Source: Marinomonas spartinae
Lineage (GTDB): Bacteria; Pseudomonadota; Gammaproteobacteria; Pseudomonadales; Marinomonadaceae
DNA length: 64,000 nucleotides
Reading direction: 5' to 3'
NCBI RefSeq assembly: GCF_900089775.1
Contig: NZ_FLOB01000002.1
Coordinates: forward strand, 496,001-560,000
Position numbers and translations under genes: made by a program. The notes beneath the pieces are model-generated. The model had not been told where the DNA came from. It made no database searches and saw only the letters and a list, made by a program, of their open reading frames with translations. Of the stretch, positions 38,213 to 50,839 are shown one piece after another (position 1 is the stretch's first letter; each line of letters begins with the position of its first letter).

Positions 38213-38248
38213 CAAAAAAAGCGCGCTATGGCGACGTAGTACGTCGCC
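38213..38248 (-). terminator. terminator after cspD
   Basis: Hairpin GGCGACGTA / TACGTCGCC (38230-38248), then GCGCGC and a run of seven T on the minus strand (complement of 38214-38220). It lies 20 bases after the cspD stop. Confidence 0.7.
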
Positions 38249-38268
38249 TTGGCTCAAAGGTGTGACTT

Positions 38269-38541
38269 TTAGGCGGTTTGTTTTTGTTGAGCAACTTCTC
38301 CTTTCTCTTCTTGTTGGGGAGAATCCGATTGGCTGGTTGTTACTGGGGTGATATCAATGGCATGAAGGCCACGCTTACCTGGCTCAACCTGAAAGGTCAC
38401 CGCTTGTCCGGCTTTTAACGTTTTATAGCCTTCTACCTTGATGGCGGAGTAGTGAATAAATAAATCTTCATTAAATTCTTCACAAACGATAAAACCATAG
38501 CCTTTGGCATTGTTGAACCACTTAACGGATCCACTGTGCAT
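38269..38541 (-). CDS. cspD: cold-shock-domain protein, CspD-like
   Basis: A 90-residue protein with a cold-shock domain (about 1-66): SGSVKWFNNAKGYGFI (RNP1) and DLFIHYSAIK (RNP2). A Gln/Glu/Lys-rich tail (about 24 residues) follows and is unlike the E. coli protein. E. coli CspD blocks replication in stationary phase. It is divergent from clpS, exactly the E. coli arrangement, so the name is supported by context as well. Confidence 0.93.
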   Translation of the reverse strand: MHSGSVKWFNNAKGYGFIVCEEFNEDLFIHYSAIKVEGYKTLKAGQAVTFQVEPGKRGLHAIDITPVTTSQSDSPQQEEKGEVAQQKQTA

Positions 38542-38863
38542 GAGTCACTCCTTATTTACTCTGGTTACCATAGATGGCTAATAATTCGCAGCGCTTTGAA
38601 TTATCACGTAAAGTGGTTATTAAAAGCCTGCATAACGCATTTAAAGCATGTAATGACTTACTTAATAGGTTCAAAATGTTAAGTTGTTTTCGTGCTATGA
38701 TTTTAATCATAAACATTGGTTGCACATTTTAAGCCTTTCATAATTGAGGATAGAAGCCCTTTTGGAATTTGTAAAATCCAAGTGGTAATGTGTATACGTA
38801 TAAGCTTGTAATCCACCTTTTTATGGTGAATTATGTGAAAAATTGTAGCCTCAGAGGCATGGG
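38542..38863. other. 322-base divergent promoter region between cspD and clpS
   Basis: AT-rich, no ORF. It should hold the promoters of cspD (minus) and clpS (plus). Nothing more specific could be assigned with confidence. Confidence 0.5.
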
Positions 38864-39214
38864 ATGATTGTAAATCAACAAATTAGACTAATATCAGAAG
38901 ATGAGGATCAGTTTGGGCATTCTAATATTGCCCTTGCGCCAGACGAAACGGAGTTGAAACCACCATCCATGTACCAAGTGGTGTTATTCAATGATGATTT
39001 CACACCAATGGATTTTGTGGTATTTGTTCTTCAGCGCTTTTTTTCGATGGATGGAGAAAAGGCTAATCGGGTGATGTTGGAGGTTCACCAAAAAGGAAAA
39101 GGGGTTTGCGGTATTTATCCATTTGATATTGCAGAAACCAAAGTGGCAATGGTACAACAGTTTACAGAGCAAAATGAGCACCCCTTAATGTGTGACTTAG
39201 AAAAAGTCGACTGA
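38864..39214 (+). CDS. clpS: ATP-dependent Clp protease adaptor ClpS
   Basis: ClpS binds N-end-rule substrates and hands them to ClpAP. It has 116 residues with the signature [21 protein letters not shown] and [23 protein letters not shown]; the last block is the ClpA-binding face. It starts with ATG 38864 after GGGATG-like bases. The N-terminal about 25 residues are the flexible extension. clpA lies 20 bases downstream, in an operon. Confidence 0.97.
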   Translation: MIVNQQIRLISEDEDQFGHSNIALAPDETELKPPSMYQVVLFNDDFTPMDFVVFVLQRFFSMDGEKANRVMLEVHQKGKGVCGIYPFDIAETKVAMVQQFTEQNEHPLMCDLEKVD

Positions 39215-39234
39215 CTCAGAGTGAGGGAATAGCA

Positions 39235-41493
39235 ATGTTAGATAAAGAGCTAGAACAGACCCTAAATAATGCCTTCAAAGCGGCGCGTGACAAGCGCCAT
39301 GAATTCATGACGGTAGAGCATTTGTTGCTGGCGTTGATCGGTAACGGTGCGGCATCTACTGTCCTAACTGCCTGTGGCGTTGGCTTAGAAACGCTTAGTA
39401 AGGAGCTTGAGGAGTTTGTCGATAGTACTACACCGCTGATTCCTGATGATGACACAGAGCGCGAAGTTCAACCCACGTTAGGTTTTCAACGAGTACTACA
39501 GCGCGCGGTTTTTCATGTACAGTCTTCTGGTAAACGTGAAGTTACGGGTGCCAATGTGTTGGTCGCTATCTTTAGCGAGCAAGAAAGCCAAGCTGTTTAT
39601 TTATTAAAACGCCATGGTGTGGCCCGCATTGATGTGGTCAATTATGTGGCGCACGGCATATCGAAACTAGGCAATGCTTCCTCTCAAGGGATGGAGCAAG
39701 AAGAGGAAGAGGGCGAAGAAGGCACAACGGCACCGTTGCAAAAGTTCGCCACTAACCTGAACGAAGAAGCCAAAGCCGGTAAAATCGATAAATTGATTGG
39801 TCGTGAATACGAAGTTGAGCGGGTGATTCAAACCTTGTCTCGTCGTCGTAAAAACAACCCACTGCTCGTCGGTGAATCGGGTGTGGGGAAAACCGCCATT
39901 GCTGAGGGGTTAGCCAAGCGCATTGTCGATGGACAAGTGCCTGATGTGATTGCCGATGGGGTGGTTTACTCTTTAGATCTTGGGGCTTTGCTTGCTGGTA
40001 CAAAATACCGTGGCGATTTCGAAAAACGTCTTAAACACCTTTTGGGCGAGTTGAAAAAACAGCCCAATGCGATTTTATTTATCGATGAAATTCATACCAT
40101 AATTGGCGCGGGTGCCGCTTCTGGCGGTGTTATGGACGCTTCCAACTTGTTGAAACCTGTATTGAGTTCGGGCGGATTGCGTTGTATCGGATCAACCACG
40201 TTCCAAGAGTTCCGTGGTGTGTTTGAAAAAGATCATGCTTTGGCGCGCCGGTTCCAGAAAATTGATGTGAATGAACCTAGTGTCGATGATACTTATCAAA
40301 TTCTCAAAGGCATTATTGGGGCGTTTGAGGAACATCACAAAATCAAATATGAAGAGCCCGCGTTATTGGCAGCCGCAGAATTGGCTCAACGCTATGTGAC
40401 TGATCGTCATATGCCAGATAAGGCGATTGATGTAGTGGATGAAGCGGGTGCTTATCAACGTTTGCAACCGGAAGATAAGCGTAAGAGCACTATTACTGTG
40501 TCTGATATTGAAGACATCGTATCTAAGATTGCCCGTGTTCCTGTTAGAGCGGTTAACTCTGATGATCGTCAGGTCTTGTCTAACTTGGAGCGCAATCTGA
40601 AAATGGTGGTGTTTGGGCAAGATGATGCGATTGACTCGCTGTCTTCTGCGATTAAATTGTCTCGTGCTGGTTTGAAGGCAGAGCAAAAACCAATAGGTTC
40701 TTTCTTAATGGCAGGGCCAACGGGTGTGGGTAAAACAGAAGTGACCAAACAGCTTGCTAAGCAATTGGGGCTTGAGTTGATCCGCTTTGATATGTCTGAG
40801 TATATGGAGCGTCATGCGGTATCTCGTTTAATTGGTGCGCCGCCAGGTTATGTTGGTTTTGACCAAGGTGGGCTGCTGACAGAAGCGGTTACCAAGAACC
40901 CACACAGTGTGGTGTTGTTAGATGAGATTGAAAAGGCCCACCCAGAAGTCTTTAATCTACTACTGCAGGTAATGGATCACGGTACGTTGACGGATAACAA
41001 TGGTCGTAAAGCCGATTTCCGGAACGTGATTCTGGTGATGACTTCAAATGCCGGGGCAGAAGAGTTAGCAAAACGCTCTATTGGTTTCTCTAGTCAAGAT
41101 AACTCAACCGATGGCTTAGAGATTATCAACCGAACCTTTACACCAGAGTTTAGAAACCGTTTGGATGCCGTCATTCAGTTCAAACAATTGGATGAGCGAA
41201 TTATCTTTAGCGTTGTGGATAAATTCCTAGTGGAATTGCAGGCTCAATTGGATCCTAAGGGTGTATTACTGGAAGTTTCCGATACTGCTCGAGGCTGGTT
41301 AGCAAGCAAAGGTTATGACCGTCAGATGGGCGCGCGTCCGATGGCTCGCGTCATTCAAGAGCACCTAAAGAAACCGCTGGCCGATCATATTCTATTTGGT
41401 GATTTGCATGAGGGGGGGAATGTGAAGGTGACATTGGATGAAAAACGTGATGAGCTTAAATTTGATGTCGTCAAAGAAGCTGTTGTGCATTAA
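39235..41493 (+). CDS. clpA: ATP-dependent Clp protease ATP-binding subunit ClpA
   Basis: An AAA+ unfoldase that partners ClpP and ClpS. It has 752 residues: a ClpN domain (1-140), then AAA domain 1 (Walker [13 protein letters not shown], Walker B ILFIDEIH), then AAA domain 2 ([28 protein letters not shown]) and the C-terminal D2 small domain. An acidic linker ([12 protein letters not shown]) follows ClpN. It forms an operon with clpS, and the terminator after it is shared with infA. Confidence 0.98.
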   Translation: MLDKELEQTLNNAFKAARDKRHEFMTVEHLLLALIGNGAASTVLTACGVGLETLSKELEEFVDSTTPLIPDDDTEREVQPTLGFQRVLQRAVFHVQSSGKREVTGANVLVAIFSEQESQAVYLLKRHGVARIDVVNYVAHGISKLGNASSQGMEQEEEEGEEGTTAPLQKFATNLNEEAKAGKIDKLIGREYEVERVIQTLSRRRKNNPLLVGESGVGKTAIAEGLAKRIVDGQVPDVIADGVVYSLDLGALLAGTKYRGDFEKRLKHLLGELKKQPNAILFIDEIHTIIGAGAASGGVMDASNLLKPVLSSGGLRCIGSTTFQEFRGVFEKDHALARRFQKIDVNEPSVDDTYQILKGIIGAFEEHHKIKYEEPALLAAAELAQRYVTDRHMPDKAIDVVDEAGAYQRLQPEDKRKSTITVSDIEDIVSKIARVPVRAVNSDDRQVLSNLERNLKMVVFGQDDAIDSLSSAIKLSRAGLKAEQKPIGSFLMAGPTGVGKTEVTKQLAKQLGLELIRFDMSEYMERHAVSRLIGAPPGYVGFDQGGLLTEAVTKNPHSVVLLDEIEKAHPEVFNLLLQVMDHGTLTDNNGRKADFRNVILVMTSNAGAEELAKRSIGFSSQDNSTDGLEIINRTFTPEFRNRLDAVIQFKQLDERIIFSVVDKFLVELQAQLDPKGVLLEVSDTARGWLASKGYDRQMGARPMARVIQEHLKKPLADHILFGDLHEGGNVKVTLDEKRDELKFDVVKEAVVH

Positions 41494-41565
41494 TACCGCT
41501 TGGTCTAGCGAGTATTTCTATTCGGCGGCGAATAGAAATAGCTGGAGAATAGAAAAGTAAGCCAT

Positions 41566-41594
41566 AAAAAAACCGGACTCAGTCCGGTTTTTTT
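41566..41594. terminator. bidirectional terminator between clpA and infA
   Basis: AAAAAACCGGACT / AGTCCGGTTTTTT with a 1-base loop, flanked by A and T tracts; both converging genes can use it. Confidence 0.93.
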
Positions 41595-41650
41595 ATGTTT
41601 CTGTTGCAGTACACCAAGGTTCGAAATCAAACGGTTTGGTGAGCAATGAA

Positions 41651-41869
41651 TTAACGAGAACGGTAAACGATACGGCCTTTGGAAAGGTCGTAAGGTGTTA
41701 GTTCTACTTTTACTTTATCGCCAGTTAAAATACGGATGTAGTTTTTGCGCATTTTTCCAGAGATATGAGCAATTACAACGTGTCCATTTTCTAGTTCGAC
41801 ACGGAACATGGTATTAGGCAACGTATCAATGATCGTGCCCTCCATTTCTAAGCCTTCTTCTTTTGCCAC
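41651..41869 (-). CDS. infA: translation initiation factor IF-1
   Basis: IF-1 binds the A site of the 30S subunit during initiation. It has 72 residues, an OB fold, nearly identical to the E. coli form ([52 protein letters not shown]). The clpA-infA-aat order is conserved. A 246-base leader separates it from aat. Confidence 0.98.
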   Translation of the reverse strand: MAKEEGLEMEGTIIDTLPNTMFRVELENGHVVIAHISGKMRKNYIRILTGDKVKVELTPYDLSKGRIVYRSR

Positions 41870-42115
41870 AATATGTGTCCTATGGTATTAACTAAATTTA
41901 TTAGTAGACGCGCGAACCAAACCAATGGGTTGATTCGCAGACGGCAAGGAGAGTCGAGTCTCTTCTTCGACCGATGTATCGCTAAACGACTAAACCGGAC
42001 CTTTACTAAAAGTCTCTTTACTGAGTTTAACGATGTCTGAATTTTGATCGAGGCATATTTTGCCTAAAAAGTCGGCGTAAGGCAAACTTAGATGCCGTTT
42101 AAGCGATGGTTATTT

Positions 42116-42892
42116 TCAAAAATTGGGCGTTTTGATGCCAAAAATGGCCTGATTATTCAATAAATCGTTTTTTTTCGGCGAGGGAATCAGTACCTCTAGG
42201 GCGTGAACAAACTTTGATCGCGCCATGAGCGTGGCACCAAGTGTCAACAAATGATCGGATTCGACCTGACAATCAATTAGTTCAATTTGATACTCTTCGG
42301 AGCGGCGGCAAAACTCTCTGAGTGCGAGTTTTGACGCATTGGGATAGAGTGAAAACATAGATTCGCCAAAAAACATCTTTCCCATTGCAACGCCATAAAA
42401 CCCGCCAACCAGTTTGCCATTAATACGAGATTCGAAAGAGTGAGCAAAGCCTAGCTTGTGTAAATTCTTATAAGCGTTTTTAATATCTTCAGAAATCCAA
42501 GTGCCTTCTTTTTGGGCGCGTAATTCTGCGCAGTGATGGATCACGCTATCAAAGTCTTGATTTAGGCTAAATGACCAATTGTCTCTGTTAGCGGCCTTTC
42601 TTAAGGATCTTGATTCGTGAAAAGCACGGGGAACAAGGGCGCAGCGTTCTTTTGGATGCCACCACAAAATCGGATCTGGGTCACTATACCAAGGAAAAAA
42701 GCCTTTACTGTATAAATGGATTAGGCGCTCAGAGGAGAGGTCTCCGCCAACGGCGGAAAGGCCTTCAGGATCATCGAGTGCTTTGTTAGGATTGGGAGTA
42801 TCAAGCACATCGTCACTTAGTAGCACCAATTCCTGTTGAGCTATTTCAGTGGGGTCGTTTGGAGTTTGATCGGTTGGATGATGCTGAGGCAT
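42116..42892 (-). CDS. aat: leucyl/phenylalanyl-tRNA--protein transferase
   Basis: Adds Leu or Phe to N-terminal Lys/Arg of proteins, creating the N-degron read by ClpS-ClpAP encoded next door. It has 258 residues with an added polar N-terminus (about 35 residues). Family landmarks are GLSAVGGDLSSERLIHLYSKGFFPWYSDPDPILWWHPKERC and GGFYGVAMGKMFFGESMFS. The clpS/clpA/aat set therefore forms a working N-end-rule pathway. Confidence 0.96.
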   Translation of the reverse strand: MPQHHPTDQTPNDPTEIAQQELVLLSDDVLDTPNPNKALDDPEGLSAVGGDLSSERLIHLYSKGFFPWYSDPDPILWWHPKERCALVPRAFHESRSLRKAANRDNWSFSLNQDFDSVIHHCAELRAQKEGTWISEDIKNAYKNLHKLGFAHSFESRINGKLVGGFYGVAMGKMFFGESMFSLYPNASKLALREFCRRSEEYQIELIDCQVESDHLLTLGATLMARSKFVHALEVLIPSPKKNDLLNNQAIFGIKTPNF

Positions 42893-43187
42893 ATGGTTTG
42901 CGCCCTTAATGTGTATTTGGATGCGTTAATTTAAGACGGTCACAATAATTGAGTTGTATCTTGCTCATAAGGTTCTTATAAAACAATCTATTATAGAGCC
43001 ATAGTGTTTTAAAACGATAGTTAGTCTGCTGTGTTTCTAAGACAAGCAAGAAGTTTGTAAAAGTAAACCGTCAATTCTTTGGCGGCGCTTTTTTATGTTA
43101 AGCTTGGCGTACTTATTGCTCCGCTCTGGAGCCCGTATTTTACCTGATTTATTTTTATCTAACTTATAGTAACAGGATGGATGTGTT

Positions 43188-46046
43188 TTGGCTGAAGAAG
43201 TGAGTGAGTCTGGACGATCACCGGTTTGGAATATGTTTGCCAAACAAGCGGCGTTTATTGCCGCTTTGTTGTTTTTGCTTTTCTTTGGTTTGGCAACGTA
43301 CACATATAGTCCAGATGACCCAGGCTGGTTTTATTCTGGTAGCGGTGGGCCGATACATAATTCGATGGGGCCAATTGGTGCACTGATTGCCGATTTGTTT
43401 TCAAGTTTTTTTGGCTCTTTATTTTATTCATTACCACCTTTATTTTTGTGGGTAGTGATCATCTTATGGCGCAATCCCCATAAGTTGTTGGCGATCAATA
43501 ATGCGCTGTTATGCACGATTGGCTCTATTCTGTATTTATCTTTTGGTTCAGTGCTTTGTTATTTACATACCGTGGGCAACACCTCGTTGCAGTATGGTAC
43601 GGGAGGAATATTAGGACGCGGATTGGGGAAGGTGTTATATCGCTTTATTGGCTATGATGGCGCAACGCTAGTTGGGCTAGCTTTGGTTATTTTGGCGTTT
43701 ACTCTGTTAACCCAAGTGCACTGGATGGCAGTGATCGATGGTTTAGGGGCGAGAGTGTATAACCTGATCGTCAGGCTGAACGATTACCGGCTCGCTAGAA
43801 AAGCAGCCAAAGCAGAAAGGCTAGCTCAAGAAGCGCTGTTAGCGCCAGATGACGCAGAAGTAAAAGCTCCAGTGGCAACGGCTTCTAAAGGGAAGAAAGC
43901 GACGCAGGATGTGCTTGATGATGAGTTGGATGAACCCGCTATTCTGCGCAAGCGAAGATTGACCCGTGAAAGCAAGGCGAAAGTGGGGGCTGAAAAGTCT
44001 TATGCGTCTCCCGTTGAGCCGGTTGAGGAAGAAGAGACGGAATCCACTGCTAAGAAGCGGTTTTCGCTGGCTAGGCTGTTCTCTCGCTCTAAATCTGCAA
44101 AAACAAAAGAAGAACATGACATATCCCATGAAGAACCTGTCTTTGATGGCCTTGATGAATTATCTTGGGATGAAACCGATGTATCTGTCGGCGATACCTT
44201 GTATATCGAAGATGATGAATCACAAGCCTTGCAAAATGCCGAGCTGAAAAAGCGGGCAGATGAGGCGAAATACTCTCGAAATGGTCAGGCTAAGAACTTG
44301 GCGTTAGACGATAAAATGGAAGAGCCACTTGATTTTACGTCTGCGCCTAAAGCTAGCCCGAGTGTTTCGTCGGCAAAGATTCAAGAGAACACATCAGGTG
44401 CAATGTTAGCGACAGAAGAGTTCGTGTCACAGAAAAGTGGCCAAGAAGCGGCTGTTGAGGGAAGTTCAACGCATCGCCCTGCGTTTCGTACTTTGTCTGA
44501 AGCCAAGCAGCTAGACAGTATCAATGGACCTTATTCGGAAGAAGAGTCCTCTCGTTCTCAACCAACTTATTCTTTGCCAGATCGCTCTGTGTTAGCGAAG
44601 CCTAGGCCCAAACAGGGTGGGTATACGGAAGATGAGCTGGTGGGCTTGTCTGAGCTATTAGAGCGTCGCCTGCAAGACTTCGGTGTAAAAGCTGAGGTGG
44701 TCGAAGTGAATCCGGGCCCCGTAATCACCCGATTTGAAATACAGCCTGCTCCGGGAGTAAAAGTCTCACGGATTACGAATCTTGCTAAAGATTTAGCCCG
44801 ATCTATGAGTGTCATGAGCGTGCGGGTGGTTGAGGTTATTGCGGGTAAGTCGACGATCGGTATCGAGATTCCCAACCAAGTGCGCGACACCGTGTATTTT
44901 TCTGAGGTGATTAACTGCGAGATGTACGATAAAGCCACCTCGCCATTAACCTTGTCTCTTGGACATGATATTTCTGGTGAGCCTGTGGTGGTGGATTTGG
45001 CAAAAATGCCTCATGTGTTGGTGGCAGGGACAACTGGTTCGGGTAAATCTGTTGGGGTAAACGCGATGATCCTCAGTATGTTGCTCAAGTCTACACCGGA
45101 CGAAGTGCGCATGATCATGGTTGACCCTAAAATGTTGGAATTGTCGATTTATGAGGGGATTCCACATCTGCTGACCCCCGTTATCACGGATATGAAAGAT
45201 GCCGCTAATGGCTTGCGTTGGTCAGTTGATGAAATGGAGCGTCGTTATAAGCTGATGTCGAAATTGGGCGTGCGTAATATTGCAGGCTATAACAAGAAGG
45301 TGCGCGAGGCCATTGAGGCAGGTCAACCGATTGAAGACCCATTATGGCAGCCTGAAATGGCGATGTTCTCAGAGGACGGTGTGGCGAGAACCGTGCCACA
45401 CCTAGAGCCATTACCTTACATTGTTATCATAGTGGATGAGTTTGCCGACATGATGATGATTGTGGGTAAAAAAGTGGAAGAGCTAATTGCACGTATTGCA
45501 CAAAAAGCACGAGCAGCGGGTATTCACTTGATTCTGGCGACTCAGCGTCCCTCCGTAGACGTGATCACTGGATTGATCAAGGCGAATATTCCGACTCGAA
45601 TGGCATTCCAAGTGTCATCAAAAATTGACTCTAGGACCATTCTAGATCAAGGTGGGGCGGATCAACTGTTGGGGATGGGGGACATGCTCTATCTACCTGC
45701 GGGTTTGCCTACTCCGATTCGAGTGCATGGTGCATTTGTGTCTGATGATGAGGTCCACGCCGTAGTGGAGGAATGGAAGGAGCGCGGGGAGCCTAACTAC
45801 ATTAATGATGTGGTTGTGAATCCTGAAGACTTAATGTCTGGTGAGGATACAGAAGACAAAGATGCTCTTTATGATGACGCTGTTAAAATTGTCATTGAGA
45901 CACGTAAAGCATCCATTTCGTCCATACAACGGCGCTTAAAAATTGGTTACAACCGGGCGGCCAATCTCGTTGAGGCTATGGAAGCGGCGGGATTAGTGGG
46001 GCCGATGGGGACTAATGGACAACGTGATATTTTAATTCCCGAGTAA
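43188..46046 (+). CDS. ftsK: DNA translocase FtsK
   Basis: FtsK anchors at the septum and pumps DNA to resolve chromosome dimers at dif with XerCD. It has 952 residues: four or five N-terminal membrane helices (about 20-190), a charged linker of about 260 residues, then the RecA-like motor (Walker [13 protein letters not shown]; Walker [41 protein letters not shown]) and the winged-helix gamma domain ([20 protein letters not shown]), which reads KOPS. TTG 43188 is the best start: AGGA lies about 10 bases upstream and no in-frame ATG precedes it. Confidence 0.96.
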   Translation: MAEEVSESGRSPVWNMFAKQAAFIAALLFLLFFGLATYTYSPDDPGWFYSGSGGPIHNSMGPIGALIADLFSSFFGSLFYSLPPLFLWVVIILWRNPHKLLAINNALLCTIGSILYLSFGSVLCYLHTVGNTSLQYGTGGILGRGLGKVLYRFIGYDGATLVGLALVILAFTLLTQVHWMAVIDGLGARVYNLIVRLNDYRLARKAAKAERLAQEALLAPDDAEVKAPVATASKGKKATQDVLDDELDEPAILRKRRLTRESKAKVGAEKSYASPVEPVEEEETESTAKKRFSLARLFSRSKSAKTKEEHDISHEEPVFDGLDELSWDETDVSVGDTLYIEDDESQALQNAELKKRADEAKYSRNGQAKNLALDDKMEEPLDFTSAPKASPSVSSAKIQENTSGAMLATEEFVSQKSGQEAAVEGSSTHRPAFRTLSEAKQLDSINGPYSEEESSRSQPTYSLPDRSVLAKPRPKQGGYTEDELVGLSELLERRLQDFGVKAEVVEVNPGPVITRFEIQPAPGVKVSRITNLAKDLARSMSVMSVRVVEVIAGKSTIGIEIPNQVRDTVYFSEVINCEMYDKATSPLTLSLGHDISGEPVVVDLAKMPHVLVAGTTGSGKSVGVNAMILSMLLKSTPDEVRMIMVDPKMLELSIYEGIPHLLTPVITDMKDAANGLRWSVDEMERRYKLMSKLGVRNIAGYNKKVREAIEAGQPIEDPLWQPEMAMFSEDGVARTVPHLEPLPYIVIIVDEFADMMMIVGKKVEELIARIAQKARAAGIHLILATQRPSVDVITGLIKANIPTRMAFQVSSKIDSRTILDQGGADQLLGMGDMLYLPAGLPTPIRVHGAFVSDDEVHAVVEEWKERGEPNYINDVVVNPEDLMSGEDTEDKDALYDDAVKIVIETRKASISSIQRRLKIGYNRAANLVEAMEAAGLVGPMGTNGQRDILIPE

Positions 46047-46076
46047 TGATGCGGGAAGAATTTTCAGGAGAGTATT

Positions 46077-46709
46077 TTGATTTATAGAATGATGCTAATA
46101 CTAGCGGTGGTGCTAACAGGGTTCAGTAACCTTACTTTCGCAGCCAGTAATAACAGTGCCGCAACGCAATTGAGCCAGCTTTTGGAGCATAACCGTAATT
46201 TAAAGGGTGCATTTCATCAAGAAACCTATGATGGCTCTGGCAAACAAGTCCAGGAAAGTGATGGTGTGTTTATTCTTGCCAAGCCTAACCGCTTTCTTTG
46301 GAACAGTATTGCGCCTTATCCTCAGCGCATTATTTCCAACGGTAAGACCGTGATGATTTGGGATGTGGATTTGCAACAAGCTACCAAAAAACCATTATCA
46401 GGTGAGGTGGGTCGTTCTCCTGCTGCGTTATTGGGAATGCCAGCAGCAAAAATTTTGCCAAATTACAAGGTGACGAAACTCGATACTAACCGTTTTCGCT
46501 TAGAGCCAAAAAACCAAGATGACAACATGTTTAAACAGCTCACATTGTCGTTTAAAGACGGTAAAATTTCTGATATGAGTATTTTGGATGGCTTGGGGCA
46601 GACGACCATTATTCACTTTAAAGATGTTGAATTTCATACCGGTGAGCCTGCGAAAACATTTTCCCTAGCCGTTCCTGATGACGTGGACGTGATTCAAGAA
46701 GGGCAGTAA
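46077..46709 (+). CDS. lolA: outer-membrane lipoprotein carrier protein LolA
   Basis: A periplasmic chaperone that takes lipoproteins from LolCDE to LolB. It has 210 residues with a signal peptide (MMLILAVVLTGFSNLTFA-AS) and the LolA fold; SDGVFILAKPNRFLWN and KTVMIWDVDLQQATKKPL are conserved. CAGGAGAG lies just before TTG 46077; ATG 46089 is a possible alternative start. rarA starts at the stop codon (TAATG), as in the ftsK-lolA-rarA-serS operon of E. coli. Confidence 0.95.
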   Translation: MIYRMMLILAVVLTGFSNLTFAASNNSAATQLSQLLEHNRNLKGAFHQETYDGSGKQVQESDGVFILAKPNRFLWNSIAPYPQRIISNGKTVMIWDVDLQQATKKPLSGEVGRSPAALLGMPAAKILPNYKVTKLDTNRFRLEPKNQDDNMFKQLTLSFKDGKISDMSILDGLGQTTIIHFKDVEFHTGEPAKTFSLAVPDDVDVIQEGQ

Positions 46710-48052
46710 TGGAGGATCTTTTTGCTGAGCAACAAGCAGGGTCTTATCAGCCTTTAGCCGCTCGAATGCGTCCCAGACAATTGAGCGACTATATTGGTCA
46801 ATCTCATCTCGTTGGTGACGGCCGTCCGTTGCGGCGCATGGTGGAAACTGGTCATTGCCATTCTTTTATTTTATGGGGACCACCAGGCGTTGGTAAAACT
46901 ACCTTTGCTCAGTTATTGTCTCATGCGCTAGATGCTCAGTTTATTGAGCTGTCAGCTGTCATGTCCGGTGTGAAAGATATTCGGGCTGCTGTTGATCAAG
47001 CGAAGCAGATGCGTATGATGCGAGATGTGCAAACGGTGTTGTTTGTTGACGAAGTGCATCGCTTTAATAAGTCCCAGCAAGATGCTTTTTTGCCATACAT
47101 TGAAGATGGGACTTTCTTGTTTATTGGTGCCACAACGGAAAACCCTGCATTTGAACTAAACTCAGCGCTTTTGTCTCGTGCCCGTGTGTATCGGTTGAAA
47201 ACGCCCTCTGTTGATGACATTAAAGTGGTTTTGCAGCGAGCCTTAGCAGACTCAGAAAGAGGCATCGCGCAAGCCGGTTTGCAATTGAGTGATAATGACT
47301 TGTCGATTCTGGCGCAAGCGGCGGATGGTGATATTCGTCGTGGGTTAAATTTTTTGGAAATATTGTCGGATTTTGTCGAGCCTGGTGTGCCAGTCACCCA
47401 TGAACATCTAGAGGATGTGTTAGGAGGCAGTGTGCGCCGCTTTGATCGTGGTGGCGATGCCTTTTATGATCAAATATCGGCGTTTCACAAGTCCGTTCGT
47501 GGTTCATCACCAGATGGTGCATTATATTGGATGGCGCGAATGTTGGATGGTGGCTGTGATCCCTTGTATATTGCGCGTCGTCTGCTGGCTATTGCCTCTG
47601 AAGATATTGGTAATGCTGATCCTAGGGCCTTGCAAATTGGCTTGAATGCTTGGGATATCTTTGAGCGTGTTGGCCCAGGAGAAGGTAATCGGGCGATTGC
47701 TCAAGCTGCCGTATATATGGCGTGTGCGCCTAAAAGTAATGCTGTGTATAAAGCGTTTAACCAAGCCATGTCGGATGTTTCATCACAACCAAGTTATGAA
47801 GTGCCTGTTCACCTGCGTAATGCTCCCACTGCACTTGCTAAGAATATGGGGCATGGAGAGACCTATCGTTATGCTCATAATGAAGAGCATGCTTACGCGG
47901 CAGGTGAAAACTATCTTCCAGAGGAGGTGTCTCAGGTTCGGTATTATCACCCGTCAGAACGTGGCCTTGAGAAGAAAATTGCTGATAAATTAGAATGGCT
48001 GTCGGATTTGGATGCGAGCAGTTTAATAAAACGTTACCCAGAAGATCATTAA
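46709..48052 (+). CDS. rarA: replication-associated recombination AAA+ ATPase RarA
   Basis: RarA (MgsA) acts at stalled forks. It has 447 residues: an AAA+ core with Walker A GPPGVGKTTFAQ and Walker B VLFVDEVHRFNKSQQDAFLPYIEDG, the sensor/arginine-finger region LLSRARVYRL, and then the MgsA C-terminal domain (SEDIGNADPRALQIG and VPVHLRNAPTALAKNMGHG). It overlaps lolA by one base. crcB follows after 43 bases. Confidence 0.97.
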   Translation: MEDLFAEQQAGSYQPLAARMRPRQLSDYIGQSHLVGDGRPLRRMVETGHCHSFILWGPPGVGKTTFAQLLSHALDAQFIELSAVMSGVKDIRAAVDQAKQMRMMRDVQTVLFVDEVHRFNKSQQDAFLPYIEDGTFLFIGATTENPAFELNSALLSRARVYRLKTPSVDDIKVVLQRALADSERGIAQAGLQLSDNDLSILAQAADGDIRRGLNFLEILSDFVEPGVPVTHEHLEDVLGGSVRRFDRGGDAFYDQISAFHKSVRGSSPDGALYWMARMLDGGCDPLYIARRLLAIASEDIGNADPRALQIGLNAWDIFERVGPGEGNRAIAQAAVYMACAPKSNAVYKAFNQAMSDVSSQPSYEVPVHLRNAPTALAKNMGHGETYRYAHNEEHAYAAGENYLPEEVSQVRYYHPSERGLEKKIADKLEWLSDLDASSLIKRYPEDH

Positions 48053-48095
48053 GGTAGTGACTCAGGTAAGTAATAATAAAGAGAAGAGGATTAAC

Positions 48096-48467
48096 ATGTT
48101 TTATATAATGATTGCTATGGGTGGGGCTTTGGGAGCGTTGAGTCGTTATGGTATGACGCGATGGATTAATACGTATTGGCATCATCACTTTCCGTTTGCC
48201 ACCATGCTGATTAATATCTTAGGTTGCTTCTTGATGGGAGTGGCTTTTGTGATTATAGGGGAGAAAATGCAATCCCTTGAACCTTATCGACCACTTGTTA
48301 TGGTGGGTTTTTTGGGCGCATTTACCACTTTTTCTACCTTTTCTTTAGAAATTATCGCCTTGATCAATATGGAGGCTTGGCTTAGTGCCGTAAGCTATTT
48401 ATTATTGAGCTGCCTATTAGGGATTGCCGCCGTTGCTGGGGGAATCTTTTTAGCGCGTTACTTTTAA
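48096..48467 (+). CDS. crcB: fluoride ion channel CrcB (Fluc)
   Basis: A 123-residue inner-membrane fluoride exporter with four helices, working as a dual-topology dimer. Signatures are GGALGALSRYGMTRW, LINILGCFLMG and VGFLGAFTTFSTFSLE. The ATG at 48096 follows AGAAGAGGA; a GTG at 48057 would add 13 odd residues. No fluoride riboswitch is seen in the 43-base gap. In E. coli the same rarA-serS interval lacks it; in Pseudomonas crcB sits here, between rarA and serS. Confidence 0.94.
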   Translation: MFYIMIAMGGALGALSRYGMTRWINTYWHHHFPFATMLINILGCFLMGVAFVIIGEKMQSLEPYRPLVMVGFLGAFTTFSTFSLEIIALINMEAWLSAVSYLLLSCLLGIAAVAGGIFLARYF

Positions 48468-48570
48468 ATAGAGAGTGTTTAATTTAAATAGAACGTTTTT
48501 AAGCGGGTTGAGATTGATCCCGTTATTTCGCTGATTGGGTTTCAATCAGATTTTCGATCGTTATTGTTGA

Positions 48571-49902
<1,332 letters not shown>

Positions 49903-49963
49903 GTTTGATTTGCCGATATTGTGCTCAGTGATCATGTATTGAGTGACATAGAATTGATAATGC

Positions 49964-49992
49964 AAAAAGCCTCTTTCTAAGGAGGCTTTTTT
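49964..49992 (+). terminator. terminator after serS
   Basis: AAAAAGCCTC / GAGGCTTTTT with a roughly 8-base loop and a T-run. Confidence 0.9.
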
Positions 49993-50016
49993 GTAAACGA
50001 TAGCAAGAGAAGAAAC

Positions 50017-50760
50017 ATGGCTGGTAAAGTCTATTTAGTCGGTGCAGGTCCTGGTGATCCCGATTTATTAACCATTAAAGCGCATCGTCTGATTACTACT
50101 GCAGAAGTGGTGCTCTACGACCGTTTAGTGGGAGCAGAGATTGTTGCGTTGATCCCAAACAGTGCTGAAAAAATGTATGTGGGTAAGGCGAAATCCTTAC
50201 ATAGCCTCCCTCAAGAAGAGATCAATAGCTTGTTGGCGAAAAAAGCTAAAGAGGGGAAGGTGGTAGTTCGTCTTAAGGGGGGCGATCCTTTTATTTTTGG
50301 GCGCGGTGGTGAAGAGCTAGAAGAGCTTGTGGAAGAGGGGGTACCGTTTGAGGTAGTGCCTGGAGTGACGGCTGCGGCGGGTTGTGCGGCGTACTCGGGG
50401 ATTCCGCTTACCCACCGAGACTACGCACAATCTGTGCGTTTTTTAACGGGTCATTTAAAAGACGGTACAACGGAGCTGCCTTGGGATGAATTGGTTCATC
50501 CAGCGCAAACCTTAGTCATTTACATGGGGCTAACTGGGCTTGAAGAAATTAGCCAATCGTTAATTCGATTTGGAATGAAGCCTTCTATGCCTGTTGCGGT
50601 TGTTGAAAAAGGTACTACGTCAGAGCAACGGGTGTTTACCTCGACCATTCGCAATATCCATCAAGTGGTGACTGATAATGATGTAAAATCGCCTGCCTTA
50701 CTGATTATTGGTGAGGTGGTGACATTGCAAAGCAAGCTTGAATGGCATGGTAAGTATTAA
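50017..50760 (+). CDS. cobA: uroporphyrinogen-III C-methyltransferase (CobA/SUMT)
   Basis: Methylates uroporphyrinogen III twice, giving precorrin-2 for siroheme or cobalamin. It has 247 residues with [43 protein letters not shown] and [16 protein letters not shown]. It is a stand-alone methylase without the CysG dehydrogenase domain; the rest of siroheme synthesis is not in this window. It starts 25 bases after the serS terminator. Confidence 0.95.
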   Translation: MAGKVYLVGAGPGDPDLLTIKAHRLITTAEVVLYDRLVGAEIVALIPNSAEKMYVGKAKSLHSLPQEEINSLLAKKAKEGKVVVRLKGGDPFIFGRGGEELEELVEEGVPFEVVPGVTAAAGCAAYSGIPLTHRDYAQSVRFLTGHLKDGTTELPWDELVHPAQTLVIYMGLTGLEEISQSLIRFGMKPSMPVAVVEKGTTSEQRVFTSTIRNIHQVVTDNDVKSPALLIIGEVVTLQSKLEWHGKY

Positions 50761-50839
50761 TTAAGCAGGCATCCTAAAAAGCCGTTTAACAAATAAGAAA
50801 AAGGCGAAAATGGCGCTTTTTTCTTATTGCTTTATTGTC

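Noticed and set aside
41870-42115. Small RNA in the infA leader (imperfect hairpin around GCGAACCAAACC / GGGTTGATTCGC)
   Set aside because: The pairing is broken and no promoter-terminator pair frames it; it may be only the infA 5' region.
48053-48095. Fluoride riboswitch before crcB
   Set aside because: The gap is only 43 bases and shows no conserved crcB-motif fold; the gene seems to be expressed from the rarA transcript.
50798-50823. Terminator between cobA and tusE
   Set aside because: AAAAAGGCG and CGCTTTTTT pair only with a bulge and a weak stem; possible but not convincing enough to list as a feature.
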